Source: Notamacropus eugenii
Lineage: Eukaryota > Chordata > Mammalia > Diprotodontia > Macropodidae
Assembly: GCF_028372415.1 (NCBI RefSeq)
Contig: NC_092875.1
Coordinates: 30,077,712-30,141,711 of the forward strand
Length of the DNA: 64,000 nucleotides
Reading direction: 5' to 3'
Both the position numbers and the translations under genes were made by a program. Each line of letters begins with the position of its first letter. The stretch's first letter is position 1. Below, piece after piece: positions 50,770 to 60,364 of the stretch. The notes under the pieces are model-generated. The model ran no database searches. It saw nothing but the letters and a program-made list of their open reading frames with translations, and was not told where the DNA came from.

Positions 50770-51068
50770 GAAAGGGCAGCTAGGTGGTACAGTGGATAGA
50801 GCAACAGTGCAGGAGGACCTGAATTCAAATCTCACCTCAGACACTGACACTCACTAGCTGTGTGACCTTGGGCAAGTCACTTAACTCCAATTGCCTCATC
50901 CTGGGTCATCTCCAGTCATCCTGATGAATATCTGGTCACTGGATTCAGATGTGAGGCTGGTGACCTGCACAGCCTCCCTCACTCAAAACAAAGCCAAGTG
51001 CAAGTCATGTCATTATTTCTCTGATGGCACGGTCTTCTTTGGCAATGAAGGACAAACACACACAAATA
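50770..51068 (+). mobile_element. Composite SINE: tRNA-like CORE head joined to RTE-type tail
   Basis: Head: 'gggcagctaggtggtacagt' 'ggatagagcaacagtgcagg', 'gtgtgaccttgggcaagtca' 'cttaactccaattgcctcat'. It passes without a visible break into the RTE-SINE text 'tcatctccagtcatcctgat' 'gaatatctggtcactggatt' and ends 'cggtcttctttggcaatgaa' 'ggacaaacacacac'. A similar head and tail pair lies at 61750-62112. Confidence 0.75.
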
Positions 51069-51069
51069 G

Positions 51070-51712
51070 AACCCAGACCCCTGATCCAGTTATATGATAG
51101 GAGTTGAAGAGAATTTCAGATCATAATTCAGAGAAAAGTTTAGGGATTTTTAAAAGTAAGATACTCTTTAAAAAATGCCCAAGGGCTTCCCTAGCTGATT
51201 GGCTGACTGGGTGTGTATGACTGTGGTCTATATCACAAAAGAGTCAAGCATGGCCTCAGGGCTATAACTATTGGTTATTGTTCACCCTCCCTCTTCCTTT
51301 CCCCCCCTTTCCCCTACATTGCCTAGAAAAATCCTCAAGGACACAACCCTGCCATACATACAATACATATATACCAGGACTATGTCTTTTCTCTCTCTCC
51401 TATTGAACTTTCAGATCTTATTCATGGAATGCTGTAGCTAAAAAAAAAGAAAAAGAAAAAGTAATACCAGGGAAGTCAATACCTAAAGTGAATTTAGTCA
51501 GTTTTCCAACATCCTTTGTTCGGAAATTCGAATAAAAATGTTTCTGCCTTTCTATTGCAACAAACATGGGTACTCTATAATGTCTAAGAGGTGCCTAGTA
51601 AAGTACATTAGAGTCAAAGAAAGCCCATGAAAAGTGAAAATTCACCTAATTGTAATTCTTTACTTTAATGGGTCTATGTTCTCTGTATGGGCATGCTCTT
51701 TCCATTCAGATT
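51070..51712. other. Repeat-free block, A/T-rich, possible conserved element
   Basis: No repeat recognised except a short A-rich run at 51440. The part 51490-51700 has 'cctttgttcggaaattcgaa' 'taaaaatgtttctgcc' and 'cacctaattgtaattcttta' 'ctttaatggg', which look like unique sequence with A/T-core motifs. Confidence 0.35.
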
Positions 51713-51714
51713 GA

Positions 51715-51778
51715 AAACCATCCCCCAAATGGGGTCATGAAGAGTCAAACATAGCTGAAAACGACTGAACAACTGCAG
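51715..51778 (+). repeat. Mar1 tail fragment, sense
   Basis: 'ccaaatggggtcatgaagag' 'tcaaacatagctgaaaacga' 'ctgaacaact'. Confidence 0.8.
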
Positions 51779-51779
51779 T

Positions 51780-52205
51780 CTTTCTTAGACATTATTCCAC
51801 TTTTACACTCTACAGTTCTGCCATATTGATCTACTTGGTGTTCTATCCACAGGACACTCCATCTCCCATCTCTATGCCTTTGTACATTGATTGTCCCCCT
51901 TGCCTGGAATGCTCTCCCTCCTCCAACTCTGACTTTGAGAACTCTTGACTTTCTGTAAGACTCAGCTCAAGCACTACTTTTTGTAGGGGGCCTTTCCTAT
52001 CTTCCCCAGATGTTAGTGCCCTCCCTTCTCAGGTTACCTTCCATCTACTCTGCATGTATCTTTTAGGTACCTCTACAATACAAGATGTCTCCTCTCTTAG
52101 AGTGTGAGTTCCTTAAGGATAGGGGCTGCTTTTGCTTTTCTGCACACACCCAGTGCTTAGTACAATGCTTGGTTCATAGCAGTCGCATGTTGATTGATTA
52201 TTTCT
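51780..52205 (+). mobile_element. L2 LINE 3' end, sense
   Basis: 'cacaggacactccatctccc', 'gcctttgtacattgattgtc' 'ccccttgcctggaatgctct' 'ccctcc', 'gtaagactcagctcaagcac', 'gtgtgagttccttaaggata' 'ggggctgc', 'cccagtgcttagtacaatgc'. This is the clearest sense L2 3' end in the window. Confidence 0.85.
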
Positions 52206-52209
52206 TATT

Positions 52210-52470
52210 TGAGCCTCTCAAAAATTTCCTAAGGTTAGTACTATAGGTGTTGTAATACCCATTTTACAGAGAAATAAACTGAGGCTTAACAAATTTAAAT
52301 GACTTCCCTTTCATACACTTGTAACTAGAAACAACCAGATTATAGATTCCAATTTATTCATTTTTTTTCAGGTGAGAAAGTTCAAGTCCAGAAACTTCTC
52401 CAAGTTTACACAAGTAATAAATGGCAGTTAGGATTTGAATCCAGGTCTGTTGATTCCAAATCTGAACTCT
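52210..52470 (-). mobile_element. MIR-type SINE fragments, antisense
   Basis: 'gagcctctcaaaaatttcct' 'aaggttagtactataggtgt', 'cattttacagagaaataaac' 'tgaggc', then 'ggatttgaatccaggtctgt' 'tgattccaaat'. Confidence 0.65.
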
Positions 52471-52589
52471 TCCCTATGCCAAATTTTCTCCTTTGCTTAG
52501 CCACCAAGTGGCAGGTTTGAATTCTACCTCCTTTCCCATTCTAATAGAAATTGTAGTGCTAATAACTCTAGGTGACTTTAGATGGTACA

Positions 52590-52985
52590 TATAGGCAGAG
52601 ACATAAAGTGAGAGACAGAGACAGAGAGAGTGAGAAAAGAAGGAAGGGGGAAAGAGACATGGACAAAGATACAGACAGAGAAAGGGAGAGGAAGGAAGAG
52701 AGAGACAGAGACTGAGACAGAAAGTGAGAGAGACCAAGACAGAGATAAAGTAAGAAAGGAAGGAAGGGAGAGAGAAACACACAGATAGAGATACAGACAG
52801 AGAGGGGGTGAGGAAAGAAGGGAGAGACATGGAGACAGTATGAGAAAAGAGAAAAGGGGAGAGAGAGAGACAGAGGCAGAGACAGAGAGACAGAGAGACA
52901 CAGAGATAGTGATAGAGACATATAAAGGGTAACAGAGACAGAGTCAAAGAAAGACAGACACTGAGACAGACAGAGAGAAAATGAA
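52590..52985 (+). repeat. (GACAGA)n-type degenerate purine array
   Basis: About 395 bp of 'gagagacagagacagagaga' type units with A- and G-rich variants. The three minus frames (LSLSLCLSVS types) are artefacts. Confidence 0.95.
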
Positions 52986-52999
52986 AGCTAAGAGTAAGG

Positions 53000-54005
53000 G
53001 GGCTTGGTATGTTTAGCTCATTAGATTTTTCATGGTGATCAGGAAGCTACAAAAACAACCAAAATGGTTTCTGACCCTGTTCATTGCCTGCCTCAGTGCT
53101 GCTGGGTGGAATATTTCCATCTTCTCATCTGGGTCCAATGACCTGGGATGGAGATCAAAGACAAACAGCACCACAGTTAACCTGACGTGGAAGATTCCAC
53201 CCTCCACTCACCCCCATCCTCACCCCTCTCAGTGATGTGGAGGAAAAGAAAATTTTCCAGGGCCAGTTGCCATGGCAACTACCTACGATACTAGGTTACA
53301 AGCCCATACCAGCCAGGAATGAAAGATCCACCGTGACCATATGACAGCAGATCCAGCATCTCAAGCTAGAATACTCTAATGCCTTTTCAGCCCTTCCTTA
53401 AGAATGCTCAAGGCAAACAGGGGCCGGCAGGCCCAGCCAGAGGCTGTGGTGGTCATCTTGGTGTTAAATGGAGCTTTATCTGGTGGGAACAGGGTCTCAC
53501 TTTCCTCAGTAAAACAATAGATTGCAATTCTCATTGTTTTGGTAGCTTGCCAATTGCTTTCCCACAATGACCTTGTAAGACAGCTAGTGAATTATTCCCT
53601 CTGCCATTATACAGGTGTGGAAACTGCTAGCTGCTCCATCCTCCTTTTCTTCTCTGTTCTTTTCCCTCTTACCATGCCGGGAATGGTTCTCCTCTATCTA
53701 TTCCTCAGAGATAGTTCTCTGGCCTTGGGATATGTGTCCGTCTTGTAGCTACCTACATGGCCTTCCCCTTCTGAGGCTAGCAGGGAAGTCCAGGTATCTT
53801 TCCACCTGTCCATGTAGAGCCACACAGCCTACCTGTTTGGGGGAAGGGAAAAAACCAAACCAAAAGATGACATAGTAGTGGGGCCCCCGAGGGGTCTACT
53901 CAGAAGGATTCCTTCGGGTGACTGGCCTTTTCTCCACTGTCTATTCATTTCTTGTTGGACTTGGGGTAAGGGGTGGACGGGAGATTGACCAATTAACAAA
54001 CCTTT
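53000..54005. other. Repeat-free block
   Basis: About 1 kb without a recognised repeat. The part 53400-53570 ('cttcctcagtaaaacaatag' 'attgcaattctcattgtttt') carries paired CATTGTT/AACAATA cores (SOX-like). None of the overlapping short frames on either strand shows a domain. Confidence 0.35.
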
Positions 54006-54009
54006 AATT

Positions 54010-54260
54010 TGCACCTAATAGACCTGATTAAGCATCTGATCATCATAATGACCAAACATGCTTTCAAAGAACCAATGATGAATGCTGCCCACCTCCTTCC
54101 AGAGAAGTGATGGACCTTGTGAACTATGAACTAACGATTTTTAGATGTGGCCAATGTGGGTAATTTGTTATGTTTGATGATGTGTACTTGTTACAAGGGT
54201 TTTGTTTCTTCTTTTTCAAAGGAGGTGGGTGTGTATTGGGTAGGGGAAGAGATTTTTGCT
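54010..54260 (+). mobile_element. Retroelement 3' end, probably L1 group
   Basis: 'gaaccaatgatgaatgctgc' 'ccacctccttccagagaagt' 'gatggaccttgtgaacta', 'gatgtggccaatgtgggtaa' 'tttgttatg', 'cttgttacaagggttttgtt' 'tcttc'. I recall this text as a common marsupial retroelement end. The family assignment is from memory only. Confidence 0.45.
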
Positions 54261-54269
54261 CACTGAAAA

Positions 54270-54560
54270 TATTAATTTAATTTTAAAATACCTGCTATGT
54301 GCTTTAGGTACCGGGGATGAAAAGACAAAAATGAAATTGCCTTACCTCGAGGAACATACATTGCACTGGGGGAAAACAGTGGGCACATATATAAGTTTAT
54401 AGTGCATAAATACAGCGTAATTGAAGAGAGGGTATTATAGTTTGGGGTGGGTGGGTGGACAGGAATGGAAGGAAGCTTTGAAGGAAGCCAGAATTCTAAG
54501 AGGCCAAGGTGAAAAGGGGGAGAATTTCAGGTATGGGCTCAGCCCATGAAAAGACTCCCG
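54270..54560 (-). repeat. L2 3' region, antisense
   Basis: 'aatacctgctatgtgcttta' 'ggtaccggggatgaaaagac', 'ccttacctcgaggaacatac' 'attgcactggggg', 'gaatttcaggtatgggctca' 'gcccatgaaaag'. Confidence 0.65.
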
Positions 54561-54564
54561 GGAC

Positions 54565-55125
54565 AGAGAGCAGCTGAGCAGTAGGCTGCATCCCCCACCA
54601 AACTCATTGGCTAAGATACCAGTGATGGGGATGGGGTGGGCCTAGTATCAGCATCCTCAGCGGTTACTCTCTGGTTTCTTTCTTAGAGGTATTCCCTTTC
54701 GTGATGCCAGTGGGGGCCCATTTCCAGCTGCTGTCCATAAAAATCCCATCTACTTAAAGCTCCCAATTAAAGCTGTGGAACCCCAATAAAACTTACCCTG
54801 TTGGGGTAGGCTGGGAGCGGGTACCGATAGACACCCAGAGTCCAGGCTGAGGGTGCCCTAATGAGGCAAGGCTCCAAAGCAGCCATGGCTAAGTAGAGGC
54901 CATAGCCATCCCTAGCTCTAACCAAACCCACATGATGTGGAGGTGTAGGATACCAGGGCTGAGGGGTGCTTTACAAACAGTCAGTGAACCACATCAAAAG
55001 GAATGAGAACATTTTTAATGTTGAAAAAAACTGAGGAAGAAAAAAAAGAGAGACCTTTAATTTAAAAGAGATGAAATTTTCTTTTGCCTCAGGAACACAG
55101 AAATCATGGGATACAGTAGATTCTA
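54565..55125. other. Repeat-free block, possible conserved element at 54650-54860
   Basis: 'ctgctgtccataaaaatccc' 'atctacttaaagctcccaat' 'taaagctgtggaaccccaat' is unique-looking, with CCATAAAAAT and AATTAAA cores. The 3' portion (55010-55080) is A-rich. Confidence 0.35.
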
Positions 55126-55264
55126 AGTGGTAGAAAAAATATTTTAAAAAAATGACCAGAAGGTCATTAAGTCAATCCCTCTGCCTTTAAGCAAGCCTCT
55201 CTAGGTAGGCTTAGTTGGCTTTTGAACCAACTACCCAGTTTTCTGGGAATGCAGGCAAGAGGTA

Positions 55265-55690
55265 ATGGGCTACAGAGGTTAAGGTATTGAATTTGGAATC
55301 AGGAAAACCTGGGTTCAATCCCCACCTCTGTATATGAGTAATAAGATAGTGAAGGCAGTTAGGTAGCACAGTGGATAGAGAGCTGGGTTTGGAGTCAGGG
55401 CAACCAAATCCTGCTTCAGACACTTAACTAGCTGTGTGAACCTGGGTAAGTCACTTACCTCCTGTCTGCTTCTGACTCCCTATTCATAAAGTGGGGATAG
55501 TCACAGCACTTACCTCCCAGGGTTGTTGTGAGACTAAAGTGAGATGTTGGGGACAAAACAGTGAACCTCAAAGAATTATATTAACGCTAGCTATTATTAT
55601 TGATCGTGGGCCAATTACTTTGCCTCTCTTGGTCTCAGTTTCCTCATCTGTAGTTCAATGGGCTGTAAAGCTTCTCTATGTATAAGACTT
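55265..55690 (+). mobile_element. MIR-type SINE inside an older MIR-type SINE
   Basis: The outer head 'attgaatttggaatcaggaa' 'aacctgggttcaatcccca' stops near 55345. The inner complete copy runs 55346-55605 ('gaaggcagttaggtagcaca' 'gtggatagagagctgggttt' to 'cagggttgttgtgagactaa'). The outer copy resumes at 55606 ('gggccaattactttgcctct' 'cttggtctcagtttcctcat'). Confidence 0.75.
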
Positions 55691-55914
55691 GAATCCATTC
55701 ACAAGAAGATCACTCAATTCAATTGAGCAAGATTGGTGTCCTGGGCAGAGAGCATGGAGCTAAGCAGAGGCTATCTCGCTGGGTACAAGGTGGCTCCCAA
55801 TAGGCTAGCAACTTTGACTCTTGCTTGGACAACGGTAGAAACAATGTTTTGAGATGGAGTCTTTAGTTAGTGAATGCATCATTAAGACTTTTATTATTTA
55901 CCCAATATTTATTG

Positions 55915-56135
55915 AACATGACTTGTTAGCCAGTCAGTAAAGTTTCATTAAATGCCTTGTGTACCAGATGTGGTGCTATGTGTTGAGAATACCAAAAAAG
56001 AAAAAAAAAAAGCCCTAAGACGATCCCTGTCCTCAAGGAGTTCATAATCATATAGGGAGACAACATGCATATAGCTACATACAAACATGGTGTAGACAGG
56101 GGAACTTGGAAGTCTCTGCCCTTAAGAACCTTGCA
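55915..56135 (-). repeat. L2 3' region, antisense
   Basis: 'gtttcattaaatgccttgtg' 'taccagatgtggtgctatgt', 'cgatccctgtcctcaaggag' 'ttcataatcatatagggaga'. Confidence 0.75.
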
Positions 56136-56346
56136 TTAGACTAAATTAGAATCTTTATTCCATAAATTTAGAGACCATGTGAGTGGTGATGGGCTGTTTG
56201 AGATGACACCCACAAAGACCTGCGTGATCTAGTTCTGTAGACTTGGGACAAGTTGCAGAATAAAAGACTATTTTGTTGTGAGGGACCTCACTGATCCAAG
56301 TCACACCCACACAAAGGAAGCTCTGCTGCATACCCAGCTTCTTCTT

Positions 56347-56985
56347 TTTTTAGAATTAATTTATTTGTTTTCAGTTCTCAACAATCACTTCCATAAATTT
56401 TAAATTTTCTCCCCCTCCCTCCTCCTCCCTCCCTAACATGGCATGCAATCTTATATGGGTTCTACACACATATTCTTATTCAACACATTTTCACATTACC
56501 CATATTGCATAGAAGAATTAAGACGAGTGGGAGAACATGAGAAAAACCAAATCTAAACAAAACATAACAAAATAGAAAATAGTCTGCTTCATTCTGCGTT
56601 CCAACTCCATAGTTCTTTCTCTGGATAGAGATGGTATTTTATATCAAGTCCTTTGGAAATGTTTTAGGTCCTTGCCTTGCTGTGAAGGGCTTACTCTATC
56701 AGAAACAGTCCTCACACCCTGTGGCTGTTATAACGTTCTCCTGGTTCTGCTCATTTCAGTCAGCATCAGTTCATGTAAATCTTTCCAGGTTTTTACGAAG
56801 TCTTCCTGTTCATCATTTCTTATAGCAGAATAGTATTCCATTACATTCATATACCACAACTTGTTCAGCCATTCCCCAATGGATGGGCATCCCCTCGAGT
56901 TCCAATTCTTGGCCACCACAAAAGGAGATGCTATAAATATTTTTGTCCATGTGGGACCTTTTCCCATTTTGATGACCTCTTTGAT
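56347..56985 (-). mobile_element. L1 LINE, 5'-truncated, with ORF2 C-terminus, antisense
   Basis: On the minus strand it opens with the end of ORF2 ('MGKGPTWTKIFIAS', 'GEWLNKLWYMNVMEYYSAIR' and 'VKTWKDLHELMLTEMSRT'). The MEYYSAI..(D/N)E box is the L1 ORF2p C-terminal signature. A stop is followed by a 3' UTR of about 380 bp and an A-rich end. Flanking repeats 'acccagcttcttctt' (56332-56346) and 'actcagtttcttctt' (56986-57000) agree at 13 of 15 bases and mark the target-site duplication. The 188-codon frame 57294-56728 crosses from antisense L3 into this L1. Confidence 0.85.
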
Positions 56986-56999
56986 ACTCAGTTTCTTCT

Positions 57000-57345
57000 T
57001 GAAGATGTCCAGCAATGGGGAACTCACTACCTTATGGGGCAGCCTGTTCCACTTCAGGACTATTCTAATCATTAAGAAGTGTTTCCTTGAAAAGGAGCCC
57101 AAGGGTATTTCTTTGCAACTGTCCTGTATTCTTATTCTTTGTTCTGAACTGTAGGAGCAAATATGATAATGGCTATAAAAGTGCTTGGCACAGTGCCTGG
57201 CACATAGTAGGTCTATAGGAATAGTTACTCTTCCCTTCTCTTTCCCAAGCAGAACAAGACTGATCTCTGCTCCATATGAGAGATGTGGAGACAATAGAAG
57301 GTATCCTGTCCCCCCTCCATTGATCTTCTGTTCTCCAGGTTACAT
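57000..57345 (-). repeat. L3/CR1 fragment, antisense, with a MIR tip inside
   Basis: 'gaagatgtccagcaatgggg' 'aactcactaccttatggggc' 'agcctgttccacttcagg' then, after a sense MIR/L2 tip at 57160-57230 ('cacagtgcctggcacatagt'), 'ccaagcagaacaagactgat' 'ctctgctccatatgagag'. Translated on the minus strand it gives 'LKWNRLPHKVVSSPLLDIF', the CR1 C-terminal WN.LP..VV pattern. Confidence 0.7.
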
Positions 57346-57354
57346 ATAAAGGCA

Positions 57355-57775
57355 ACTCTGATGGGTTGGCCATGTTGTTCAAATGCCCAACATGTTTGCG
57401 AAAAAGACTATTTTATGGAGAAATCACACAGGGCAAGCATTCACATAGTGGTCAGAAGGAGATGCAAGGACACTCTCAGGTCTCTCTTAAGGACTTTGGA
57501 CTTGATTGGGAGGCACTGGCACAGGATCACCCAGTGTGGCGTGCCCACATCAGAGAAGGTGCAGAATTGAAACAGCTCAAAGGAAATGTGAGACGTGCCA
57601 ATTTAGAAAATCTACTCCAAATGTTCATGTGGACTATTTGTGCCTGACCTGTGCTACAGCATGCCAAGCTCTTATTGGTCTGATCACCCAGTCAGATGCC
57701 CCATAACTTGACTATGACATAGTGATGTTATTTTGGTCCTCTTTGAGGACAAAGGACAATAACCAAGCTTACACA
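57355..57775 (+). mobile_element. RTE-type LINE 3' end with ORF2 C-terminus remnant, sense
   Basis: The frame 57366-57647 includes 'LRKRLFYGEITQGKHSHSGQ' and 'DFGLDWEALAQDHPVWRAHI', the RTE/BovB-clade post-RT module with its G-L-D...W...A-x-D-R-P-x-W-R pattern. Two neighbouring frames translate shifted parts. The 3' end 'tttggtcctctttgaggaca' 'aaggacaataacc' matches the tail of the RTE SINEs at 50895-51065 and 61918-62112. Confidence 0.8.
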
Positions 57776-58245
57776 TCCCTTCAGCTCACCATTATGTGAT
57801 ATATACTAGAGCCCTTCCACCATCCTCTGTACATTTCCTAGCTTATTAATTTTTTTATAGGACCTCTGATTTTAGGTGTAGGGAACCCCCTCTATCAACT
57901 CAGATGAATAATTTCTCCACAACTTTTGGTCAGAGAGTAGCCTGGGTCAATTAGAGGTAAAATGACTTGCCCTGTGTCACTCAGGTAAACCAAATTTAAA
58001 TTATGTTAAACCATGTTTAAATTATGGTACTCAGAATTCAATCTAATACCCCCAGACCTTGTCCTCTTCTCCTAGCTTCCTTCAAGGCTATTTGAGTTAC
58101 TTATACTGGGTAAATAAAATCCCACCTTTTACACCCACCATCCCACCAAGTCTCCTCAAACACTAATCCTTTCCCTCTGAGATTATCAAATATACGATAC
58201 TCCCTATATATCCCTATATATCTCACATCTACATTGTTGTTTGCC
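57776..58245. other. No clear feature
   Basis: A weak L3-like piece occurs near 57870-57960. Otherwise nothing is recognised. Confidence 0.35.
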
Positions 58246-58249
58246 TGTT

Positions 58250-58360
58250 GTGTCTCCCGTTAGAATATAAGTTCCTTGAGGACAGAGACTGGTTTTCGCC
58301 TTTCTTTGAGTCTTAGTAAGCCTTTAGTAAATGCTTGTTGGATTGATTGATTGATTGATA
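58250..58360 (+). repeat. L2 3' end, sense, with (TGAT)n tail
   Basis: 'gttagaatataagttccttg' 'aggacagagactggttttcg', 'gcctttagtaaatgcttgtt' and then 'ggattgattgattgattgat'. Confidence 0.85.
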
Positions 58361-58554
58361 GGGTCTTACAAAAAGAGAGAAGGCACTAGAACTATCATCT
58401 CCTTAGACCTGGAAACTTTGCCACTCCTCAGGGTCTTGTCTTTCTCATCTATAAAATAAAGGGGATATGGGGAGACATCAGAGGTTCTTTCTAACTTTGA
58501 TGGTTTTCTATTTACTTGAAAGAAGGGCGTGTGTGTGTGCACGCGCGCGTGCAA

Positions 58555-58755
58555 TGGTCCCTTTGACAGTCTGGCGAAACCTATGGATCTCTTCTCACAA
58601 TAATGGTTTTAAATGCCTAAAATAAAATACAAAGTATTACAAAGGAAACCAATCATATTGAAATAGTTATCAAAATATTCAATATAAAAATATCAAATAT
58701 TCAATATCAAATATTTTAAAAAATCATGGCCCCCAAGTTAAGAAACTCTGATCTA
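58555..58755 (-). mobile_element. Old hAT-type nonautonomous element, antisense
   Basis: 'ggtccctttgacagtctggc' 'gaaacctatggatctcttct', 'acaaaggaaaccaatcatat' 'tgaaatagttatc', 'catggcccccaagttaagaa' 'actctgatc'. It is the reverse-orientation sister of 29833-29992. A short (TG)n with CG units lies just left at 58527-58550. Confidence 0.7.
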
Positions 58756-58759
58756 AAGG

Positions 58760-58872
58760 TTTAAAGATTTAGAAGTCATCTAGGCTACTCCCTACTTTTA
58801 CAGATGAGGAAACTGAGGCCCAGAGAGACTAGTCTGAAGTCACAGACTGTAAACTCAGGTCCGGTCTCTTTG
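58760..58872 (-). mobile_element. MIR-type SINE fragment, antisense
   Basis: 'acttttacagatgaggaaac' 'tgaggcccagagagactagt'. Confidence 0.7.
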
Positions 58873-58874
58873 CT

Positions 58875-59550
58875 GCCTCTGTGAGTCAATGTGGATGCTT
58901 ATTCCTTTCCCTCCCTCTCTCTCTTTTCCAGCTGGGGAGTTTCAATGTATTTGTGATGTTGGGTGTCAAGGTCTCCTCTCAGCTGGGACTGGGGAGAGGC
59001 AGCCAGTCTCTCAATCGATGGTGAAAGCTGGCTCCTGTCCAGTTCTGGAAAAGTCAGCTCTTTGGCCTCCCTGAGAGGAAACCAGGCTATGGCCCTTTAA
59101 ATGGAGTGGAAGGAGTATGAAATTAGGGCTAACTTGGTTTGGAGCCTCTGTGCAAGGCTTTCAGGAAGAGATAAACCATTAATCACGCACAATGACTCTG
59201 ACCTTGCATGAACTGCAGCCTCTTAGAACACAGGCGATTGTGTTCCCAGGGGACCTTGGGAGACTGAGAAGATCCGCTCACAATTGGGGCACCGTATGAT
59301 AGAGCACAAAATGGCCATGGGCCCAGCTTCTTGGTTTCTCCTTGCTGAGGGCTGCTTTGTCTCCCATGGTCTACTTCCATTCCATATTGCCCCATACTGT
59401 CCCATTCTCAGACCCAGAGCCCCTACGTCTAAGGGACAGGATAGGGACCAGAAGACAAAAGGAGAGAGATGACAGGACTGTGGCTAAGTATATGAACAAG
59501 GGAGACCTCCCGATGGACCAAGACCACATCTGATAATTCTTATATGTCTC
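58875..59550. other. Repeat-free block
   Basis: About 675 bases with no repeat. 58900-58972 has a pyrimidine run and 'ttttccag' followed by a short EGF-like reading (see findings). 59080-59250 ('ggccctttaaatggagtgga', 'gataaaccattaatcacgca') has the look of conserved noncoding sequence. The four small frames around 59183-59533 show no domain. Confidence 0.35.
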
Positions 59551-59694
59551 TGTATCCTTGAGGCAGCATTTTACACATAGTAAATGTTTAATAAATCTTT
59601 ATTAGGCTTTAGTTTCCTTGATTATTTTTTCAAAGGATAAACCTATAGAGAGAGTGGGTGTGGAATGATAAAAGAGCCTGCCTTGGTCAATAGT

Positions 59695-59960
59695 TAGTAA
59701 ACATTTATTAAGCACCTACTATATGCCAGGTGCTGCATTAAGCATGGGGGATCCAAATGAGAAGAAGACAGTCCCTGTCCCCCCTGAGCAGTTCTCAATC
59801 TAAAAAAGACAAAACACAAAAAACTGCAAGTGTGGGTGGGGGGAGGAGGAGGTACCCAGTGCAAGGGAGAGGTGAAATCAGTCAGAGAGGTCCCAAAGTA
59901 GTCAGGTGAGAAAGGAAATATCAGAGCTGGGCTCTCTCCTTAAAGAGAGGTTTGGAGGTC
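59695..59960 (-). repeat. L2 3' region, antisense
   Basis: 'aacatttattaagcacctac' 'tatatgccaggtgctgcatt' 'aagcatgggggatcc', 'acagtccctgtcccccctga' 'gcagttctcaatc'. A sense L2 tip lies at 59565-59610. Confidence 0.8.
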
Positions 59961-60134
59961 ATAGTTCCACCCTTCAGTCAGAGGGACAGAGGATCATGAT
60001 GACATCTTACAGGATGATGAGTCCTCCCAGCACTTCAAGCCCTACCTCTGACCCATAATGGCTGTATTATGGGCAAGTCAAGTAATTTAACCTTTCACTG
60101 CTCTCTAGAAGATTAAAATGAAGATGAGATGCTC

Positions 60135-60240
60135 TTTTAGAGTAGAGTCTGGTCTTTCTTTGCTTTTATTTGTCAATCTGAAGCTTAGCACAGCACCTAG
60201 TATATAAGAGGTGCATAATAAATGCTCTTGTTGATGACTC
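60135..60240 (+). repeat. L2 3' end, sense
   Basis: 'gagtctggtctttctttgct', 'cttagcacagcacctagtat' 'ataagaggtgcataataaat'. Confidence 0.75.
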
Positions 60241-60364
60241 CATACTACCTCGCACATTGGCAGAAATCACAGTTTTAAACAATAATAAATAACAATCCTA
60301 TAGTATGTTGGAAATCTTAAATGAATCCATGTATTTATAAAATATTTGTTACATATAAGACCTT

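Noticed and set aside
52474..52947. 157-codon and overlapping Leu/Ser-rich minus frames
   Set aside because: Translations of the GACAGA array.
56728..57294. 188-codon minus-strand frame as a gene
   Set aside because: It is an accidental fusion of antisense L3 coding remnant and the L1 ORF2 C-terminus across the insertion point.
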